A stretch of DNA of 64,000 nucleotides from Strigamia acuminata (lineage: Eukaryota; Arthropoda; Chilopoda; Geophilomorpha; Linotaeniidae): contig OX442314.1 in NCBI GenBank assembly GCA_949358305.1, positions 806,001-870,000 on the forward strand. Reading direction: 5' to 3'. The notes under the pieces are model-generated. The model saw nothing but the letters and a program-made list of their open reading frames with translations. It had not been told where the DNA came from and did no database searches. Each line of letters begins with the position of its first letter. Within the stretch, counting starts at the first letter, position 1. This document shows, in pieces, positions 54,601 through 63,123 of this stretch. A program made the position numbers and the translations under genes.

Positions 54601-56680
54601 TGCGCCTAGTGAAGAGATGGAAACAAGTCCAAAAGAAAAGAAAGAATGGCAGTACATGCCAACTTCCGAAAACGAGATGGTTACGGCATTTATTGCAAAA
54701 GTGACGGAACAGGCAAACTGCACACCGCCGACACGAGAAGAGCTCGTCGATCACCAGATCAAAGATCGCCACTGTCAGGCCATGCGACACTATCTGGAGA
54801 CGGAGCAATTTCCCGCATATGTGAAAACCCCATTACATAGGAAAAAATATCGGATCTTGGCAACAAAACACCTTGTAGAAGAAAACCTTTTACTCAAATA
54901 TCACCCAACAATGTCGGATGATTTGGCAGAGGATTCGAGAGCACTTAAAATTGTAGTGCCGAGATCATTAAGATTTAGAGTTCTGTGGCAAATGCACGGA
55001 CATCCTTTGGCGAGCCACTGCGGAATAGCACGAACACTTTATCGTATGCGACAAGTGTATACGTGGGAGGGGATGAAACGAGATACAGCTCGATTTATTA
55101 AACATTGCTCTCGCTGCCAAGCGTGCAAACCCAGAGCAAAAACACGAGTGGAACCAGCTCAAATCGGCCCGTATGCGCCATTTGAATGTTTGAGTATCGA
55201 TTTGGTAGGACCGTTAACTAGAACGGAAACAGGAAATAACTATATCTTAGTGATTTTGGATATAGCCACTCGTTGGCCAGAACTTTATCCACTGGCAGAC
55301 CCGGTGGCACAAGATATAGCGGACTGTTTATATGACACATGCATGGGCTGGGGATTTCCGCTCCGGATTATATCAGATAACGGACCGCAGTTTAAAGCAC
55401 GACTTTATCATGAATTTTGTAAAAAATTCAAAATTGTGCCGCGATTTACATCTCCGTATCATCCCCAGGCCAACACAGTCGAAAGGACCAACAGAGACCT
55501 GAAATATATTTTGTCAATTTACACATCAATCCACAAACGCTGGGACGAATATCTAAGAGAGATAGCATTTAGCATACGCACAACAGCAACAACAGGCCGT
55601 GATTACTCGCCAGCATACTTGAATTGTTGCAGAGAATTCAGGATACCGTGGGATCCTCGAATTTTGGATGGAATTTTGAAAATTGACCCAAATAAGCCAC
55701 ACATTTACATCCAACGATTGGAAAAAGTCATTCGCAACACGTACCATCATATGATGGCACACATCATGGACCTTCGTGAACGTGTGGACAACCATAAATT
55801 AGATGGAAAATTTCAAGATTTTCGAACAAATGACCTCGTGTGGAAGGAAGATCACGTTTTGTCAAAAGCGTCACAAGGAATTTCGGCGAAATTATCCGAC
55901 AAGAGAAGTGGGCCATATGTTATTATTAAAGTCCACCAGGGCGGAGCTGTCAAATTAAGACGACTTAAAGATAATAAGATCTTGCGTTCCATTCACATGT
56001 CCGAGTTAACACCGTTTTTCCCGGAATTTAATCAAGAAATTTGGGAAAAAGGCCAAACACAAAGTAACCCGGAAGGAAAAATTATTAACACTTTGTTCGA
56101 CGAGCCATCAACATCCGAAATGCAAGAAATTGCAAATATAGAGAGTTCGCAAAACGTGCAGAATGAACAAATTCAAGGCAGTAATTCAATAGAATCTCAA
56201 ACTTTGCGTCAAATGCAAAATTTAGACGATTCGCAAAATCAAGGAAATTCACAAGAATCACAAATTTTGGATCAAACACAAAATTTGCAAGATTCGCAAA
56301 TTTCGCATGACCAACAAGAATCGGAATTACAAGCAACGCCAAGTTCATCAGACACGGAAAATAATGAGAAAATAGAATCTACAATTCCAAGCGATCAGCA
56401 AGTCGAACAAAGTGAACAAATTAATGAAGATCTAAGCGCAACTTTACAGAAAAAATCACGAGAAGAAGCGCCACTTTTTCCGAAAAATTTAGTTGTAGAA
56501 ACAGACGAACAAGTTGCGTCGTTTCCTAAAAAGGGGGGAGAAGTGGTGAAAAAAGTGAAAGCAAAACAAAGATATAAAGATCTGCGTGAAAATCAATCAG
56601 AAAAAATTAAAAAGAAAGCTGTCTTGAAGAAATATCCACTTCGAGACAGAGGGAGGATTAAGCCTCCAGACTACCTCTAA
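51599..56680 (+). CDS. Pol of the large gypsy element
   Basis: Open in the -1 frame from 51599 to TAA near 56680; there is no ATG start near the Gag end, so it is made as Gag-Pol (about 2965 residues). Landmarks: protease Asp at 52598 (LDSGA), RT with TIDLTKGYWQ near 53445 and YLDD at 53633-53644, RNase H TDAS Asp at 54080, and an integrase HHCC finger near 54995-55120. Integrase core acids lie at 55199, 55376 and 55481 (34 residues between the last two), with a GPY/F-type module near 55910. A long Gln/Asn/Ser/Glu-rich tail ends YPLRDRGR. All catalytic residues are present and no stop interrupts the frame. The tail of about 200 residues after GPY/F is unusual. Confidence 0.93.
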   Translation, partial: FFIRQPYKKLERAGSRKAVELALTKNSENLLAAQPTQELSIESLQDSKGLSETQSIDEKVTETSLILKTLVEPQNLSENIQETQPTAKAPSGSRFIKDSQTGEYVQSKLIEKPRKVIGTLEGGRGTIVVDFEDGEVVGLKFPAPKATTEPKPEIAGCSSKSDSLYNNGPLKNTTIPVILTPPEAIGTMPKRGEMICDMECGQLVGMRFPPLEIKDCPPVIQEAYRSNEFNKSYFTVNVTEALKDVKLVQENEATIFWTKVKKTYEETPSIAAWMTDTSVEPVDWDPHLKELTTLEPEGPRIRVFNILLPEEDVLEGMTTIDIKTEQGSIAAMLDSGANRSCISWPLIQAMGLEKQVWPLKANMTVNTADKKVQPMGTIRMMIRWTHGMMQQYFLVLPHDMKFMLIGNDAMKRMKIQPNPLNGKWNFITTIDVPQPYMPQYLLDKYEQKKEEPESSLKTFRKESSFCAFEARLKVGNGVHDMIEEAKLHLTEAAQLEHVLRKYEKILSKNPGKTHVLQHTINLDTDKPIRVPFKSWNPQKREILRTLCQEMIDKGYVSEAEGDYATRIVLVMRPGSEPRLCIDYRALNEHTLYDPPQMPTITEILRELGEFQWVSTIDLTKGYWQIDLRPEDCPKTAFWSPMGRLMFNVMPFGLVNAPTTFQRLIEKVLGEAFRKYAWAYLDDIVIVSKTYAEHMKHLDSVLGKLQQAGLHVNPTKSKFCRKELKFLGYKLGINGLSVDPAKVAAISEFPAPKNLTELQRFLGMVNFFHRLLKDLATVAAPLRPLLKKGIEFLWENEHQVAFDEIKKLLTDAKTMHLPNLHQSFIVRTDASKKGLGAALMQMKEIDGQMIESPCVYISRCLQQAELNYSATDLECLAVIWALRKFRPYLEFTSFVVQTDHEALKWLMRLEEPAGRLARWQMELMSYNFQIQYLKGTTNTLADALSRAPIQIICDAEDTGEADGDLRYCPTEPRKWVVGNWNQLPRPLTEDEEVASYWCQVYSAPSEEMETSPKEKKEWQYMPTSENEMVTAFIAKVTEQANCTPPTREELVDHQIKDRHCQAMRHYLETEQFPAYVKTPLHRKKYRILATKHLVEENLLLKYHPTMSDDLAEDSRALKIVVPRSLRFRVLWQMHGHPLASHCGIARTLYRMRQVYTWEGMKRDTARFIKHCSRCQACKPRAKTRVEPAQIGPYAPFECLSIDLVGPLTRTETGNNYILVILDIATRWPELYPLADPVAQDIADCLYDTCMGWGFPLRIISDNGPQFKARLYHEFCKKFKIVPRFTSPYHPQANTVERTNRDLKYILSIYTSIHKRWDEYLREIAFSIRTTATTGRDYSPAYLNCCREFRIPWDPRILDGILKIDPNKPHIYIQRLEKVIRNTYHHMMAHIMDLRERVDNHKLDGKFQDFRTNDLVWKEDHVLSKASQGISAKLSDKRSGPYVIIKVHQGGAVKLRRLKDNKILRSIHMSELTPFFPEFNQEIWEKGQTQSNPEGKIINTLFDEPSTSEMQEIANIESSQNVQNEQIQGSNSIESQTLRQMQNLDDSQNQGNSQESQILDQTQNLQDSQISHDQQESELQATPSSSDTENNEKIESTIPSDQQVEQSEQINEDLSATLQKKSREEAPLFPKNLVVETDEQVASFPKKGGEVVKKVKAKQRYKDLRENQSEKIKKKAVLKKYPLRDRGRIKPPDYL
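51620..51665 (+). promoter_or_regulatory. -1 programmed frameshift signal (gag-pol)
   Basis: The heptamer A AAA AAC (51620-51626) lies in the Gag frame. After a 6-base spacer comes a 10-pair stem, gcgcgggctc (51633-51642) with gagctcgcgc (51656-51665), all paired with one G-U, and a 13-base loop. The Pol frame is -1 relative to Gag, opens after a TAA at 51596-51598 and overlaps Gag by 58 bases, so a slip here joins them exactly. Confidence 0.9.
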
Positions 56681-57404
56681 AAATAGAAGGTAGCGACGTC
56701 ACTCGGGAGTCCGGAAGTGGACGACGTCGCAGCTCGATCGTGATTGGTCGAACAAACCACGTGTTGATGTAGCTGGAAGTAAAGACCACATGTTGCTCAG
56801 ATTTCTCCAAATCATCAACAAAACATTGAAGGAATTTGAAACAACGATCAATCGAACGAGTAATAGGATTTACGAGGAAGTCCGGACGAAACAAGTGTGA
56901 ACAAAAAGATCGACGATGAATCAAGATTTTCGGCCACCACCAAAACCGAAGAAACCAGTACACGAAGAGGTAGTAGAAAATCGAATTAAGTCGAGAAAAC
57001 TAAGGATAAGAGATCCAAAATAATAGTTATAGTTATTCATAAATTGTGCGTGTCATAAAAAGTAAAAATTTATCGGTGATCGTAAGGGACGAAACGAAAT
57101 AAGTCGTAAATACGGAGACGCGATCACAAAACCGATAAAAGATCGAGATAAGTATGGAATATCGCTAAGAAGGCTAAATCTAAGTTAAAGCTATCAGAAA
57201 TAATTAATTTTATGTGAAAAAATTAGTAAATAATGGCAAAAACTTGAGAAAAGCGACATGAAAATACGTCGCGATATACGAAAGAGCGCCATCTGGCGAG
57301 AATTTTATGAAACGTAAAATTAAGAAAATGACACACGCAATTGAGAATAATTTCGTAAAAAGATAAAAAATTAATGAAAATTTAATTTATAGACAAGGAA
57401 AGCA
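56681..57404 (+). other. gap between pol and third ORF
   Basis: No long ORF in the + direction. It ends in TTTAATTTATAG (AG at 57391-57392), a plausible splice acceptor 12 bases before the ATG of the third ORF. A spliced subgenomic message is one explanation for how the third ORF is expressed, as for env of gypsy-type errantiviruses. Confidence 0.5.
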
Positions 57405-58322
57405 ATGGAATCATGGGACGCATTACCCAAAAACGCAAGAGTTCCACGAACCTTCTATCGGGGAAGAATCCATCGAAAGTTGAGAAGAATATTCGAGCGG
57501 AGAGGCTACAAACCAGCCAATGTCAGACAATTCATCTCATTAGCCATGCAACGACGCTGGGGAACCCTGAAGAGACTATTCAAGGGTTTCAAAACGTGTT
57601 TCCACGAAATATTGCGCTTAATTTCAATATTAACGGACACACACGGACCAATTTGGAACGAATTGATAGGTGAAGATTTTCCAATGACTCCAGAGGAGGC
57701 GGAGGATTATGTCATCTATTGCGACCCGGCGACAAATCGAATCCAATTTGCACGGCAAGTAATGAATCGACTTCAGGAGGGCATGGCGGATGTAGCAGCC
57801 GAGTATTTGGAGAAGAAGGCGAAATGGCAGGCGGAGCAGGCATTGCTGGACGAACCAGATTTGGAAACTGTACCACCCTATTACGTGGACTCTCAATATA
57901 AAATGCATCAATTGACGATGGCGGGGGTACTTGGTGTCCACATCACTCCAGTATCAAAGGAAAAACCAGAGTTGCGAGATGACTTTGGACCTCTCTATTA
58001 CGTAAAAAGGCAACGACTAGAGAAGGAGGAAAAAGAGCGTAGAGATAAAAGATCTCAGGCCGATCAGGAGCCAAGTCCAGAGCGTCGAAGAAAGACACCG
58101 CCCCAGACAACTCGAAAAGTGGAGTATTCGTCAAGACGACCACGAAGTACGGTGCGGCGAGAGAAGACTCCGCCAGAGAGGTCAGAAAGATCTACAACAT
58201 CCGCACGCCATCCGAGAAGTCGATCAGCGTCCAGAAGTCAACAAAAATCGGAATTAAGTCCGAAACCTCATCATTCATCGAGAAGTCACCATTCTAGAGA
58301 TAGAAACTACGATGAATTCTGA
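57405..58322 (+). CDS. third ORF of the large gypsy element, N-terminal part
   Basis: 305 residues from ATG at 57405 to TGA at 58320-58322. A basic start (FYRGRIHRKLRRIFERRGYK) leads to a helical region (about 40-170) and an Arg/Ser-rich tail (RRPRSTVRREK, RSRSASRS) like the RS domains of splicing factors. There is no signal peptide or membrane helix, so it is not an envelope protein. The frame continues unbroken after the TGA for another 774 codons with the same composition, so the stop is either read through or a recent nonsense change. I know no family for it. It lies where env sits in errantiviruses. Confidence 0.7.
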   Translation: MESWDALPKNARVPRTFYRGRIHRKLRRIFERRGYKPANVRQFISLAMQRRWGTLKRLFKGFKTCFHEILRLISILTDTHGPIWNELIGEDFPMTPEEAEDYVIYCDPATNRIQFARQVMNRLQEGMADVAAEYLEKKAKWQAEQALLDEPDLETVPPYYVDSQYKMHQLTMAGVLGVHITPVSKEKPELRDDFGPLYYVKRQRLEKEEKERRDKRSQADQEPSPERRRKTPPQTTRKVEYSSRRPRSTVRREKTPPERSERSTTSARHPRSRSASRSQQKSELSPKPHHSSRSHHSRDRNYDEF

Positions 58323-60647
58323 TCTGAACAACATGAGTTAGCTCGAAGAGGAAGGGAAGCAAGGACCCGAGGAGCACTTCGGTACAGAGGAAGCGACAGA
58401 CGGAGGAAAGAAACTCCGCCGAAGCAAAGTACGTCGAGAAACCGAAGTAAGGAAACAAGACCCCTTGAACGAGACGAAAGAATGCGACAAGAAACAAGGG
58501 AGCATCGAAGTCACTCGTCGGAGCGGCGTAAAGTAAAATATGTTTCCTCTTCTCGTAGAAGAGACAGTCGAAGTCCGGAATTAAGTCCGATAAACAAAAA
58601 ACGTCAGTTAAAAGAAAATCGACGACAGACAAGCAATAGTTTGACAGAAAAGAGGTCGCACTCAAAATCACGTCCGGCGAGCAGTCATCGATATTCTAAG
58701 ATGCGCCCAAAAAGGGAAGTTTTAAGGAGCAAAAAGGATGGGATTCGAGTACGAATCACACAAGACAGTGATTCGTCATCGGCGCCATCATTCCACACCG
58801 CAGATGAAAAGTGGGATGAAGATTACGTAGTCATGGATGAATGTCGAGAGTCTACGTCGAGTGAGGCAGAAAGGCCTGAGGAGAGAACAAAGGGACCTAG
58901 AACTCCACCACGCCAGGAGACTCCACCACGTCAGGAAACTCCACCACGTCCAGAAACTCCGCCACAACAAGAGACTCCTCATCCTCAAACAGCTCCACCA
59001 AAGGGGAGTAACTCACCAATTACCTGGACCCCAACATCCGTGCCAACAACGCCGACGCCCAGAGCCTCATCTCCAGAAGACCTGACTTTTGAGAGTTTTC
59101 CCGAGTATGTGGAACCATCAACACGCATTTTGGAAGAAACGCCAAATGAGCGTCATGAAGAGAGAACGCGGAAAAGAGTTTCCCCTCCAAAATTTGCCAT
59201 CAATCAGGAGAAAATGACGTTGGAAGAGGCGTTGGAAAAATCGAAAAATCAAGTGCCGAAACGACAAGACCCGAAAAGGATATTGCGACCAGCACATCGA
59301 ATGAGAGACCCAAGGAAGGCGAAGCCTCGTGAAGCTAAAGTGATGAACGAGAGGGACCCACACTTGTTGCCGCAAACGGAAATTAGTCCGTACACTGAAT
59401 TTACATTGCCAAGACCAGCCATTGCAACTGTGCAAGGTAACATTCCACTGCAACCAGACGAGAATTTTGACAAAAACTATGAGCCATTATGGGGAATGTA
59501 TATTAAATTTCCGATGAGCTCACAAGGACTGTTGACCCCTAACTTGGATGAATTTCAGCAAGTCCAACTACAAGTGACATTAGCAGAGATGAAACAGCTT
59601 GCGCTCGAGTTTGTGCAACAGTCCCTCGAAGCACAGACAGACGAATGGTTGGAGCACTGTAAGCCGTTCGCTCGGAGAATACTGATAAGACTCTTGTTTC
59701 CGGGAGTATTCCCAACTGACGAAACAACTTTGATTGCGGTAAGTTTCGTGTGGACAGAGCCGATGGGGATTCCGCGAGAGATGTTAAGAAATTGGAAAAG
59801 TATATTGGGAAGTCCGCCAAAATTACGAGCAGAATTGGTTCGAGAGATCCTGAGAAGTGGGGAAACTCCATCTCAAAGCGCACAAAGACTGAGAACAGAA
59901 TGGATCCAATATCGCACGAATCTGGCAGCCCAGCAGAGATTTCGAGATTTCTCAAAACAGGCATTACCTGACTGGACACCCGAACCCCAAACTCAGGAAG
60001 CCATGGAATTAAGTCCATTAACATTTTTGGCGATGTCGCAACCAACTCCGCAATTTCGAGTTCCGACACAAAAGGCCCCATCAGCCACGTTCACGCCTAC
60101 AGCTCATCGAATGGCATTAGAAAGGGCAGAATCAAGCAATAGGTCCGATGTAGAGTCTAACACCGAGCAGGGAGTGTCCAGACGAAGCGACGACTCCTCA
60201 TTAAAAGAAACTGACGGATCGCGTCGTGGCCTTGCCAAAGCAAAAGAGCCGTTGAAAACTGGAATGAAACGGAGCAAAAACTCGGACTTCGGGAGGATTC
60301 GATACCTGTACCCGAAATTGAGAGTCTCCGACGCCACCCGCACAATGTTAATTTACAGCACTACCTTGTGTCGGGATGCTTTGAAGTGGCTCGAAAACTC
60401 GTCGAGAGAGCCTCAACGAATTGTGCGTCATCAAAGACTCATTGCGGTTCGAAGGGCGCCTACAGGGAATCGGGAAAGATATGACGTGGACTATGATCGA
60501 GTTTGGCCACGCACGGAACACATTAAAGAAGTGTGGTTTCATGTAAATAATGGAGCAGTATCTGGACCCATGAAAGGCATGCCCCGATTTTCGGTGTCCG
60601 AATCCGAGACTCCAGGTCCAAGCTTTGAGTCCAGAAATGATGAGTAG
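58323..60647 (+). CDS. third ORF of the large gypsy element, C-terminal part
   Basis: Continuation of the same frame after the TGA at 58320, 774 codons to TAG at 60645-60647; the first ATG in it is at 58482. Composition: more Arg/Ser-rich sequence (to about 58750), a proline-rich block with repeated TPPRQE units (58905-59010), a basic stretch, and a folded-looking region (59400-60000) with helices such as LKQLALEFVQQSLEAQ-type sequence. A second globular region near 60290-60560 contains RDALKWLENS and EVWFHVNNGAVSGP. No zinc finger, protease or membrane segment is seen. Function unknown; RNA binding is suggested only by composition. Confidence 0.65.
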   Translation, partial: SEQHELARRGREARTRGALRYRGSDRRRKETPPKQSTSRNRSKETRPLERDERMRQETREHRSHSSERRKVKYVSSSRRRDSRSPELSPINKKRQLKENRRQTSNSLTEKRSHSKSRPASSHRYSKMRPKREVLRSKKDGIRVRITQDSDSSSAPSFHTADEKWDEDYVVMDECRESTSSEAERPEERTKGPRTPPRQETPPRQETPPRPETPPQQETPHPQTAPPKGSNSPITWTPTSVPTTPTPRASSPEDLTFESFPEYVEPSTRILEETPNERHEERTRKRVSPPKFAINQEKMTLEEALEKSKNQVPKRQDPKRILRPAHRMRDPRKAKPREAKVMNERDPHLLPQTEISPYTEFTLPRPAIATVQGNIPLQPDENFDKNYEPLWGMYIKFPMSSQGLLTPNLDEFQQVQLQVTLAEMKQLALEFVQQSLEAQTDEWLEHCKPFARRILIRLLFPGVFPTDETTLIAVSFVWTEPMGIPREMLRNWKSILGSPPKLRAELVREILRSGETPSQSAQRLRTEWIQYRTNLAAQQRFRDFSKQALPDWTPEPQTQEAMELSPLTFLAMSQPTPQFRVPTQKAPSATFTPTAHRMALERAESSNRSDVESNTEQGVSRRSDDSSLKETDGSRRGLAKAKEPLKTGMKRSKNSDFGRIRYLYPKLRVSDATRTMLIYSTTLCRDALKWLENSSREPQRIVRHQRLIAVRRAPTGNRERYDVDYDRVWPRTEHIKEVWFHVNNGAVSGPMKGMPRFSVSESETPGPSFESRNDE

Positions 60648-60679
60648 AGAAGTAAAAGGAAGAATCGGAGATCCTTCCT

Positions 60680-60693
60680 AAAAAGGAGGGAGG
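60680..60693 (+). other. polypurine tract of the large gypsy element
   Basis: AAAAAGGAGGGAGG directly against the 3' LTR. Confidence 0.88.
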
Positions 60694-61633
60694 TGTAGTG
60701 ACCCTAGTGGTCACTAGTGAAGCAACAGAAAAAGTCTGTAAAATAATATTTTGGTTTATTATATTTTAGTTTGAGTTTTTTATGCTTCCTGTCTACAGGC
60801 AAGAAAGCTGAGCAGAGTGGGAGGAAATGTGGGTGGTTGCCAGGGTAACCAGCCCACAAGCCTCCAAACAGGAAATGAGTCCTGAGAGGAGTGAGAACTC
60901 CTCAGTATGATCACAAACTTTGCCAGAGAAACAACACAAAATAACCCAGAGAAACCCTCCAGTATTTTGTGAAAACTTCAGTGAAATTTTATACTCATTT
61001 CTTGCTGTTGTACAGTTACAACAGTGGGATATCACGGTCTTGCCGCATAATTCACGTGCGGTGGGATTTTATTCACATTCTTGAGATAACTCATTGTTGT
61101 CTTGAGATTTCGCCTTGCCGTGGAGGAAATCCGGCTAGACGTTGCGAAGAGTCGCAAATACGTCGCCACGACGACGGAATTGCGAGCCGAGAGAGAGTTT
61201 AGACGATACGGAAAGAGTCCGATTGACCAAGCGAGTCGACGTGAGTTGACTCGTATCAGACGATTTCCAAGGAGTTCGAGAAGTTGAGTGACGGAATAAG
61301 TCCGTTTCACCGTGGAGCGACGCCGAGCAGAATATCGAGACGAGCGTCGAAGAGAGAGCCGTAGAAGCGCGACGAAACGAGCCGTTATCGTCGCCGGAAC
61401 GCTGGAATCGTCAAATAACGTTTCCACGTCGATTTGAAGTTATTTCATCATTTCATCTATTATTTCATTTCTTATTTCCATTAAGCCTTAGTTATCACTG
61501 TAATTTATCTTATTCTAAGTCAGAATAAAGAAGTTTAGTTTAAAGAGAGTATTTTTATGATAAGTCTTGTCAAAGCATCAATAAGCTTGGAATTATTCTT
61601 TATTAATTTAAGGAGTAATTCAGGCTCATTACA
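60694..61633 (+). repeat. 3' LTR of the large gypsy element
   Basis: 940 bases, differing from the 5' LTR by seven substitutions and no indels in my line-by-line reading (for example at 60947, 60978 and 61052). It is followed by the ACTT duplication. Confidence 0.95.
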
Positions 61634-61637
61634 ACTT

Positions 61638-62749
61638 GTGCACGGATTTTTATCGGTTGATTGGTCGGTAGTTGGTTCAGTGGAAACGGATAGTTGGAAT
61701 TTAATCCGGGGCTTTTTCTTTTGTCGTGCGAGTTGCTTTCATCCGAATCGATATGTGGGAAACAACACGAGTGAGCAAGTTTTAAGTGTGGCGCGTGGGA
61801 AAAAGAGAAAATAATTTCTGTTTAATTAGAGATGCACACAGTTAAATCAGCTTCCTTCTTCCGCCAATTTGGATCAGATTTATCCCTCACTTCTCATTTC
61901 TCTACACCTTTGAGGATGTGAGGAGATTGGATCGGAATTAACGCGCACCAGCAGCATTAAAATATTTTTTTTTCTTTCTACTTTTATTATTTGTGTCGGT
62001 GGCGGCGAAACGGAAGCGGCCGGAGTGCGTGACGCCTCCGAATTGTGGGGAAATGGTGCCCGTACGTCTGCATAAACTCAAAGACAGATGGCCCCAACAA
62101 ATCTCCGTAGTCGTCGGATTGTTTTCTTTTCTGCGCATGGGCAGAAGAACCGTTTTCAGCGAGAGACGCTAAACAATAATCTGTCACGTAATTTCGTCTT
62201 GACTCGATCAGCACACGGCAAGGTGAACAGCAAGATTTTGCTATTCGGCATGCTGTGTTCGTTTTTCACGTTATTTAATTCGGGTTTGATTTCCAAAAGG
62301 TTGATTGGTTTCATTAACACAGCATTAACATTTCCGCAAATTTCTCAGCAGGTTTGAATTCTTTGAAAAATGATCCATTTATTTTCTTACATTTGTTCTT
62401 AACGCCATTTTTAGGCCTACTATATAGGCCTACTTCGAATTGTATTTTCCTCCGTTACGGTTGAATATATATTTGGCAAGAATATTATTTGATGCACAGT
62501 TTGGAGTGTTTTGGTGCCTTATGGCGGTTTTTCAAAGTATGGTTTGAAGATTTCATTTGAAATTTTTTGGTTTTGTGATATGATATTTGCCATTTTTCGT
62601 GACATCAAGTGTTTAGTTTGAGAATTGATTTCTGAAACCTGGTTTTTATTTTCAAACTGATCAGTGGCTCAGGGGATGGTCATAAACTTTAAAAATGACA
62701 TTTTCCAGCAAAAAAATGTATTTTCAGATGGAAAAAATGCATTTGCAAA
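61638..62749. other. intergenic right flank
   Basis: No supported gene. A minus-strand open stretch near 61987-62214 (GDLLGPSVFEFMQTYGHHFP) has coding-like composition but no recognised homology. A palindromic 'taggcctactatataggccta' lies near 62412-62432. Confidence 0.4.
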
Positions 62750-63123
62750 TGGAGAAATCCATTTGCAGATGGAAATCAAAGCAGAAGAAATATTTAACCA
62801 ACCAAATTTCTCAACAATATCTCGACCAATCAAACTGGGGCCACTGCTGTTGTGGCCTTGCTGATTGTTGTAGTAAGCGAGACTCGACCCAGCGTCTTAA
62901 TGGGGTGTTTTTGATACGCAAAAAGCTTCAAACCAGTTGATTTGATCTCCTGAGCCGACAACAAACCTTTAGCCAACAGCACATCACAATCTTTAGCATT
63001 TAGGATGGATAATTCACTACCAGTATCTAGCCATAAATTAAAACTTAACAAATTCAAAATTACGCGATCACGGCGGGGAGCGCAGCCTCGCAGGCGCCAG
63101 TTGAAACAATGCGAAATCCTCAT
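62750..63123 (-). pseudogene. gypsy-type aspartic protease fragment
   Basis: On the minus strand FNLWLDTGSELSILNAKD is a retropepsin active-site segment, followed by IKTLGRVSLTT, then after a frame change LIGRDIVEKFGW, the conserved end of gypsy proteases. There is no RT downstream in this orientation. A short truncated and frameshifted relic, unrelated in detail to the large element next to it. Confidence 0.72.

Larger units (their letters stand above)
46714..61633 (+). mobile_element. 14.9 kb Ty3/gypsy element with three large ORFs
   Basis: Bounded by 940-base LTRs (7 differences) and an ACTT duplication (46710-46713, 61634-61637). Order: LTR, short leader, Gag, frameshift signal, Pol (PR-RT-RNase H-integrase), a 0.7 kb gap, an Arg/Ser-rich third ORF, polypurine tract, LTR. 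Gag and Pol are uninterrupted. At almost 15 kb it is about twice the length of a typical gypsy element; the excess comes from a very long Gag, a long Pol tail and the third ORF. A related solo LTR at 33623-34615 shows the family has been active in this region before. Confidence 0.95.

Noticed and set aside
57405-60647. Envelope gene of a retrovirus-like element
   Set aside because: No signal peptide, no membrane helix and no furin-type site; the product is Arg/Ser-rich and looks nuclear or RNA-binding.
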